DNA of 10,531 nt from Flavobacteriaceae bacterium (lineage in GTDB: Bacteria; Bacteroidota; Bacteroidia; Flavobacteriales; Flavobacteriaceae), in the NCBI GenBank assembly GCA_013003145.1, contig JABDLH010000174.1, positions 1 through 10,531 of the forward strand. Direction: 5' to 3'. The number at the start of each line of letters is the position of its first letter. Position 1 is the stretch's first letter. The notes below the pieces were generated by a model. The model was not told the DNA's origin. It searched no databases and saw only the letters and a list, made by a program, of their open reading frames with translations. The translations under genes and the position numbers were made by a program. Positions 6,763 to 10,531 of the stretch are shown here, piece by piece.

Positions 6763-6791
6763 TGGCCTATTTAGAATTAATCCATTTAATT

Positions 6792-7121
6792 ATGATCAAA
6801 GTTTCTGATACAGCCAAAAACAAAGTGATGGCGCTTATGAGTGAAGAGGGCTTTGATGCCGGCAAGGACTATGTCCGGGTTGGCGTAAAGAGCGGTGGCT
6901 GCAGCGGCCTCTCCTACGAATTGAAATTTGACAATACAATAGCTGAAACCGATAAGTTATTTGAAGATAACGCGGTTAAAATTTTAGTTGATAAAAAAAG
7001 TTTCCTCTACCTGGTAGGAACGGTATTGGAATATTCAGGGGGTCTCAACGGTAAGGGTTTTGTGTTCAACAACCCGAACGCCCAGCGAACCTGTGGATGT
7101 GGTGAAAGTTTCTCCCTGTAA
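6792..7121 (+). CDS. sufA: A-type iron-sulfur carrier protein (HesB/IscA/SufA family)
   Basis: This 109-residue cytoplasmic protein takes nascent Fe-S clusters from the SufBCD scaffold and passes them to client enzymes. The three ligand cysteines of the family are present with correct spacing: Cys37 in GVKSGGCSGLSYEL and Cys101/Cys103 in RTCGCGESF at the C-terminus. An in-frame ATG at 6720 would add 24 residues (MLVPMVKHCIYPIF...). I reject it because the family starts like MIKVSDTAKN and because the likely -7 box (6755-6762) lies between the two ATGs, so the upstream ATG would not be in the mRNA. sufB begins 60 bases downstream, which supports a suf operon. It could equally be named iscA or erpA-like; the suf context favours SufA. 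Confidence 0.92.
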   Translation: MIKVSDTAKNKVMALMSEEGFDAGKDYVRVGVKSGGCSGLSYELKFDNTIAETDKLFEDNAVKILVDKKSFLYLVGTVLEYSGGLNGKGFVFNNPNAQRTCGCGESFSL

Positions 7122-7181
7122 TTAATGACCTGGCGGAGGCTGATTATTAAATTCGGCACCTGTTAGCGAAAATGAAAACAA

Positions 7182-8627
7182 ATGGCATACACTGAAGAAG
7201 AATTAAAAAAGGAGTTAGAAACCAAGGAATACGAGTACGGTTTCTACACGGATATTGAATCGGAGACCTTTCCAAATGGTCTTAACGAGGAGATCGTCGT
7301 GGCCATTTCCAAGAAAAAGGAAGAGCCGGAATGGATGACGGAATGGCGACTGGAATCTTTCCGTTACTGGAAAGAAATGGTAGAGCCGGAATGGGCCAAT
7401 GTCCATTACACCAAGCCTGATTTCCAGGCAATATCCTACTATTCTGCTCCGAATAAGAAGCCTAAGTACAACAGCCTTGATGAGGTAGACCCGGAATTGT
7501 TGTCCACATTTGAGCGTTTGGGAATTTCCCTGGACGAGCAGAAGAAGTTGGCAGGAGTTGCGATGGATATCGTGATGGATTCTGTATCTGTCGCCACTAC
7601 TTTTAAGAAGACGCTGGCAGAAAAAGGAATTATATTCTGCTCTATTTCGGAAGCGATCAAGGAACACCCGGACCTTGTCAAAAAATATATCGGAACGGTA
7701 GTGCCACAGAAAGATAATTTCTATGCTGCACTTAACTCGGCCGTATTTTCTGACGGATCCTTCTGCTACATACCAAAAGGCGTTCGATGCCCGATGGAAC
7801 TTTCAACTTACTTCAGGATCAACCAGGCCGGTACCGGACAGTTTGAGCGTACCCTGGTGATTGCAGATGAAGGCAGTTACGTGAGTTACCTGGAAGGATG
7901 TACAGCACCCTCCAGGGACGAAAACCAGTTGCACGCTGCGGTGGTAGAACTGATCGCACTGGACGATGCTGAAATAAAATATTCAACCGTACAGAATTGG
8001 TTCCCCGGTGATAAGAGCGGAAAAGGTGGAGTCTATAATTTTGTGACCAAGAGAGGTATTTGCGAAAAGAATGCCAAGATCAGCTGGACCCAGGTAGAAA
8101 CCGGTTCTGCGGTTACCTGGAAATATCCTTCCTGTATCCTGAAAGGGGATAACTCGATCGGGGAATTTTACTCTATCGCGGTGACAAATAACTACCAGCA
8201 GGCCGATACGGGAACAAAGATGATCCACTTGGGGAAAAATACCAAGAGTACGATCATATCTAAGGGAATCTCCGCCGGGAAATCCCAGAACAGCTATCGT
8301 GGATTGGTGCAGGTGAACAGTAGGGCGGAGAACGCCAGGAACTTTTCACAGTGCGATTCTCTTCTTATGGGAAATGAATGTGGTGCACATACATTCCCAT
8401 ATATCGAGACCAAGAATAAGACTGCCCAGATAGAACACGAAGCGACGACCAGTAAAATTGGTGAAGACCAGATTTTTTACTGTAACCAGCGTGGGATAGA
8501 CACGGAAAAAGCTATAGCCCTGATCGTGAATGGATTCAGTAAGGAAGTGCTGAACAAGCTTCCGATGGAATTCGCGGTAGAGGCACAGAAATTATTAGAA
8601 ATCAGCCTTGAGGGATCAGTAGGCTAA
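7182..8627 (+). CDS. sufB: Fe-S cluster assembly scaffold protein SufB
   Basis: SufB is the main subunit of the SufBCD complex, on which sulfur from SufS/SufE and iron are assembled into clusters in the cytoplasm. At 481 residues the length is normal. Residues that align with functional sites of E. coli SufB are kept at a constant offset of 14: Cys240 ([10 protein letters not shown]. coli Cys254), Cys391 ([11 protein letters not shown]; Cys405) and Glu420 (QIEHEATTS; Glu434). Other family blocks are [11 protein letters not shown] (194-204), QNWFPGD (271-277) and the C-terminal YCNQRGID (433-440). The stretch from about 170 to 450 is the right-handed beta-helix core. sufC starts 23 bases after the stop, so they are co-transcribed. 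Confidence 0.97.
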   Translation: MAYTEEELKKELETKEYEYGFYTDIESETFPNGLNEEIVVAISKKKEEPEWMTEWRLESFRYWKEMVEPEWANVHYTKPDFQAISYYSAPNKKPKYNSLDEVDPELLSTFERLGISLDEQKKLAGVAMDIVMDSVSVATTFKKTLAEKGIIFCSISEAIKEHPDLVKKYIGTVVPQKDNFYAALNSAVFSDGSFCYIPKGVRCPMELSTYFRINQAGTGQFERTLVIADEGSYVSYLEGCTAPSRDENQLHAAVVELIALDDAEIKYSTVQNWFPGDKSGKGGVYNFVTKRGICEKNAKISWTQVETGSAVTWKYPSCILKGDNSIGEFYSIAVTNNYQQADTGTKMIHLGKNTKSTIISKGISAGKSQNSYRGLVQVNSRAENARNFSQCDSLLMGNECGAHTFPYIETKNKTAQIEHEATTSKIGEDQIFYCNQRGIDTEKAIALIVNGFSKEVLNKLPMEFAVEAQKLLEISLEGSVG

Positions 8628-8650
8628 ACATAAATAAACAGAACAGAGTA

Positions 8651-9403
8651 ATGCTGAAAATTAAAGATTTACACGCCAAGGTAGAAGATAAGGAAATCCT
8701 GAAGGGGATTAACCTGGAGTTGAATGCCGGAGAAGTACATGCTATCATGGGGCCTAACGGTTCCGGGAAGAGTACCCTTGCGTCAGTAATTGCGGGTAAA
8801 GAAGAATTTGAGATCACCAAAGGTGGCGTTTTCTTTGAGAACGAAGACCTGGAAGATACTGCACCGGAAGAGCGGGCTCATAAAGGAATTTTCTTATCGT
8901 TCCAATACCCTGTAGAGATACCCGGGGTATCTGTAACTAATTTTATGAAGACGGCCATCAACGAATCACGTAAGGCCAGGGGGATGGAAGACATGCCAGC
9001 CAATGAGATGCTGAAAATGATTCGCGAGAAATCCGAGATGTTGGATATTGATCGTAAGTTCCTTTCACGATCCCTGAACGAAGGATTTTCCGGGGGAGAG
9101 AAAAAGCGAAACGAGATTTTCCAGATGGCAATGCTGGAACCTAAACTGGCTATCCTTGATGAAACGGATTCCGGCTTGGATATCGATGCCTTGAGAATCG
9201 TTGCGAACGGGGTGAACAAACTGCGAAGCAAGGATAACGCCGTGCTCGTCATTACCCATTACCAGCGTTTGCTGGAATACATCGTTCCGGACTTTGTACA
9301 TGTACTTCACGACGGAAAGATCGTGAAATCAGGAGATAAAGCCCTCGCCCTGGAATTAGAAGAAAAAGGATACGACTGGCTTAAGCAAGAATCAGCAGTA
9401 TAA
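8651..9403 (+). CDS. sufC: Fe-S cluster assembly ATPase SufC
   Basis: SufC is the ABC-type ATPase that binds SufB and SufD and drives the conformational change needed for cluster assembly. It is soluble, not a transporter. At 250 residues the length is standard. Motifs in order are Walker A GPNGSGKST (34-42), Q-loop Gln85 (LSFQYPVEIPG), the signature FSGGEKKRNE (146-155), Walker B and D-loop LAILDETDSGLD (166-177), and the switch His203 (ITHYQR). The SufC-specific form of the signature (SGGEKKRNE) and of Walker B (DETDSGLD) separates it from importer ATPases. It sits between sufB and sufD, with a 65-base gap to sufD that carries a stem-loop. Confidence 0.97.
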   Translation: MLKIKDLHAKVEDKEILKGINLELNAGEVHAIMGPNGSGKSTLASVIAGKEEFEITKGGVFFENEDLEDTAPEERAHKGIFLSFQYPVEIPGVSVTNFMKTAINESRKARGMEDMPANEMLKMIREKSEMLDIDRKFLSRSLNEGFSGGEKKRNEIFQMAMLEPKLAILDETDSGLDIDALRIVANGVNKLRSKDNAVLVITHYQRLLEYIVPDFVHVLHDGKIVKSGDKALALELEEKGYDWLKQESAV

Positions 9404-9409
9404 ATTTGT

Positions 9410-9454
9410 TGCAGGTCCGGGCAGCTTTCCGAGGTGCCCCTATACGAACCTGCA
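9410..9454 (+). other. Stem-loop between sufC and sufD
   Basis: TGCAGGT (9410-9416) pairs perfectly with ACCTGCA (9448-9454). Inside it GGGCA (9419-9423) pairs with TGCCC (9435-9439) around an 11-base loop. No T run follows, so it is not a classical terminator. It fills most of the sufC-sufD gap and ends 20 bases before the preferred sufD start. Confidence 0.5.
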
Positions 9455-9474
9455 GTTGAAGACACAGAATGATT

Positions 9475-10531
9475 ATGGATTTGAAAGATAAATTGGTCTC
9501 TTCTTTTATGGCCTTTGAGAATACGATAGACGTGGAACACCCGATTCACGACATCCGCTCAGAAGCCATTAAGAACTTTGAAAGCAAAGGCTTCCCGAGT
9601 AAAAAGGACGAGGCCTGGAAATATACCTCGCTCAACAGTTTACAAAAGGTGGACTTCAGCATCTTCCCGAAAGAGGAAAACACGCTGGAATACAGCCAGG
9701 TGAAAAAATATTTCCTGCACGAGATAGATACCTATAAAATCGTTTTTATCGATGGGATCTACAGTTCTTACCTCTCGGAGACTACCCATGACGGTGTAGA
9801 TATATGCTTGATGAGTTCTGCACTGACCAAGCCCATGTACCAGCAGGTAATGGATCTCTATTTTAATAAGGTAGCTTCTAAGGAAGAGTCGCTGACCACA
9901 CTGAATACAGCTTTCAGCAGGGAAGGTGCTTATATTTATATTCCCAAGAACAAGATGCCAAAAAAGCCTGTAGAGATCATCCATTTTGCTACGGGGAACG
10001 AGGCTTCCTTACTGCTTCAGCCCAGGAATCTTATCGTGGTAGAAGAAAATGCGGAGTTGCAGGTCATTGAACGTCATCAAAGCCTGACTAAGAACGAAGT
10101 GTTTACCAATTCGGTCACCGAGATCTTCGCGGATAAAAGTGCTATCATTGACTATTATAAGGTGCAGAATAACAACGCTGCTGCTTCTATGATAGACAAC
10201 ACCTATATCTCGCAGAAGGACACCAGCAATGTTAGTGTGCATACCTTTTCTTTTGGAGGGAAACTTACCAGGAACAACCTGAATTTCTTCCAGAACGGCG
10301 AGCATATCAACTCTACCATGAAAGGGGTTACCATACTTGGAGACAAACAGCATGTGGATCACCATACCCTGGTACACCACAGGCAGCCTAATTGTGAGAG
10401 CCACCAGGATTACAAGGGAATATACGGGGAGAACTCCACCGGGGTTTTTAACGGGAAGATCATCGTGGATAAGATTGCCCAGAAGACCAATGCCTTCCAG
10501 CAGAACAACAATGTGTTGGTGAGTGATAAGG
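9475..10531 (+). CDS. sufD: Fe-S cluster assembly protein SufD, 5' part
   Basis: SufD is the SufB paralogue that completes the SufBCD scaffold and is needed for iron acquisition during cluster building. The frame is open from here to the window edge, about 352 codons; flavobacterial SufD is usually a little over 430 residues, so the last 80 or so are outside. The N-terminus (MDLKDKLVSSFMAFEN) and the block EAWKYTSLNSL are typical. Towards the right edge the conserved core reads FQNGEHINSTMKG, VDHHTLVHHRQPNCESHQDYKG (His-rich, with Cys307 counted from this start) and GVFNGKIIVDKIAQKTNAFQ, which forms the interface with SufB in the family. ATG at 9469 (two codons earlier, MIMDLKDK) is an alternative; 9475 fits homologues better. 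sufS and sufE are expected next but not visible. Confidence 0.94.
   Translation, partial: MDLKDKLVSSFMAFENTIDVEHPIHDIRSEAIKNFESKGFPSKKDEAWKYTSLNSLQKVDFSIFPKEENTLEYSQVKKYFLHEIDTYKIVFIDGIYSSYLSETTHDGVDICLMSSALTKPMYQQVMDLYFNKVASKEESLTTLNTAFSREGAYIYIPKNKMPKKPVEIIHFATGNEASLLLQPRNLIVVEENAELQVIERHQSLTKNEVFTNSVTEIFADKSAIIDYYKVQNNNAAASMIDNTYISQKDTSNVSVHTFSFGGKLTRNNLNFFQNGEHINSTMKGVTILGDKQHVDHHTLVHHRQPNCESHQDYKGIYGENSTGVFNGKIIVDKIAQKTNAFQQNNNVLVSDK

Noticed and set aside
6720..6791. 24-residue N-terminal extension of the A-type carrier
   Set aside because: Family members start at the equivalent of 6792, and the -7 box lies downstream of the 6720 ATG.
7215..7667. 150-residue open frame on the minus strand opposite sufB
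   Set aside because: It lies wholly inside sufB, has no recognisable motif, and its composition is what the reverse strand of a conserved gene gives.
8651..9403. ABC transporter ATPase reading of the sufC gene
   Set aside because: The signature SGGEKKRNE, the DETDSGLD Walker B and the position between sufB and sufD identify SufC; no permease is nearby.

Overview
The window reads as chromosomal DNA from a member of the Flavobacteriaceae (Bacteroidota). The reasons are the family-typical protein sequences (aminopeptidase P, BrnQ, ThiL, Suf proteins), a -7 box of the Bacteroidetes type (TATCTTTG), the lack of clear Shine-Dalgarno sites, and a run of SPII lipoproteins whose mature N-termini are rich in acidic residues. 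I cannot name the genus. I see no tRNA, rRNA, CRISPR array, insertion sequence or phage gene. Most of the window is ordinary core genome.

Layout. Positions 1-548 hold the C-terminal catalytic part of an Xaa-Pro aminopeptidase, closed by a strong intrinsic terminator. It converges on brnQ (691-1986, minus), a branched-chain amino acid carrier. A 260-base gap separates brnQ from a divergent 68-residue putative zinc-binding protein (2247-2453, plus), which converges on thiL (2466-3515, minus), the last kinase of thiamine diphosphate synthesis. Divergent from thiL is a tandem set of three plus-strand lipoprotein genes: a choice-of-anchor-B/LVIVD protein (3592-4839), a lipoprotein made of seven ~58-residue repeats (4874-6250), and a short, very acidic coiled-coil lipoprotein (6311-6550). 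An intrinsic terminator at 6576-6614 ends this set.

The right third is a suf iron-sulfur assembly operon: an A-type carrier (HesB/IscA/SufA; true start at 6792), sufB, sufC and the 5' part of sufD, which runs off the window. A good -7 box (6755-6762) sits just upstream. SufBCD is the scaffold and ATPase on which clusters are built, and the A-type protein passes them on. The cysteine desulfurase SufS and SufE are expected beyond the right edge but are not visible.

The parts most worth a second look are the first two lipoproteins. Both can be aligned as seven-bladed beta-propellers, and in each the same early position of every repeat carries a polar residue: D/D/H/H/H/H/N in the first and a ring of seven D/E in the second. 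Also of note are a 45-nt stem-loop between sufC and sufD and the small CHCC protein at 2247.
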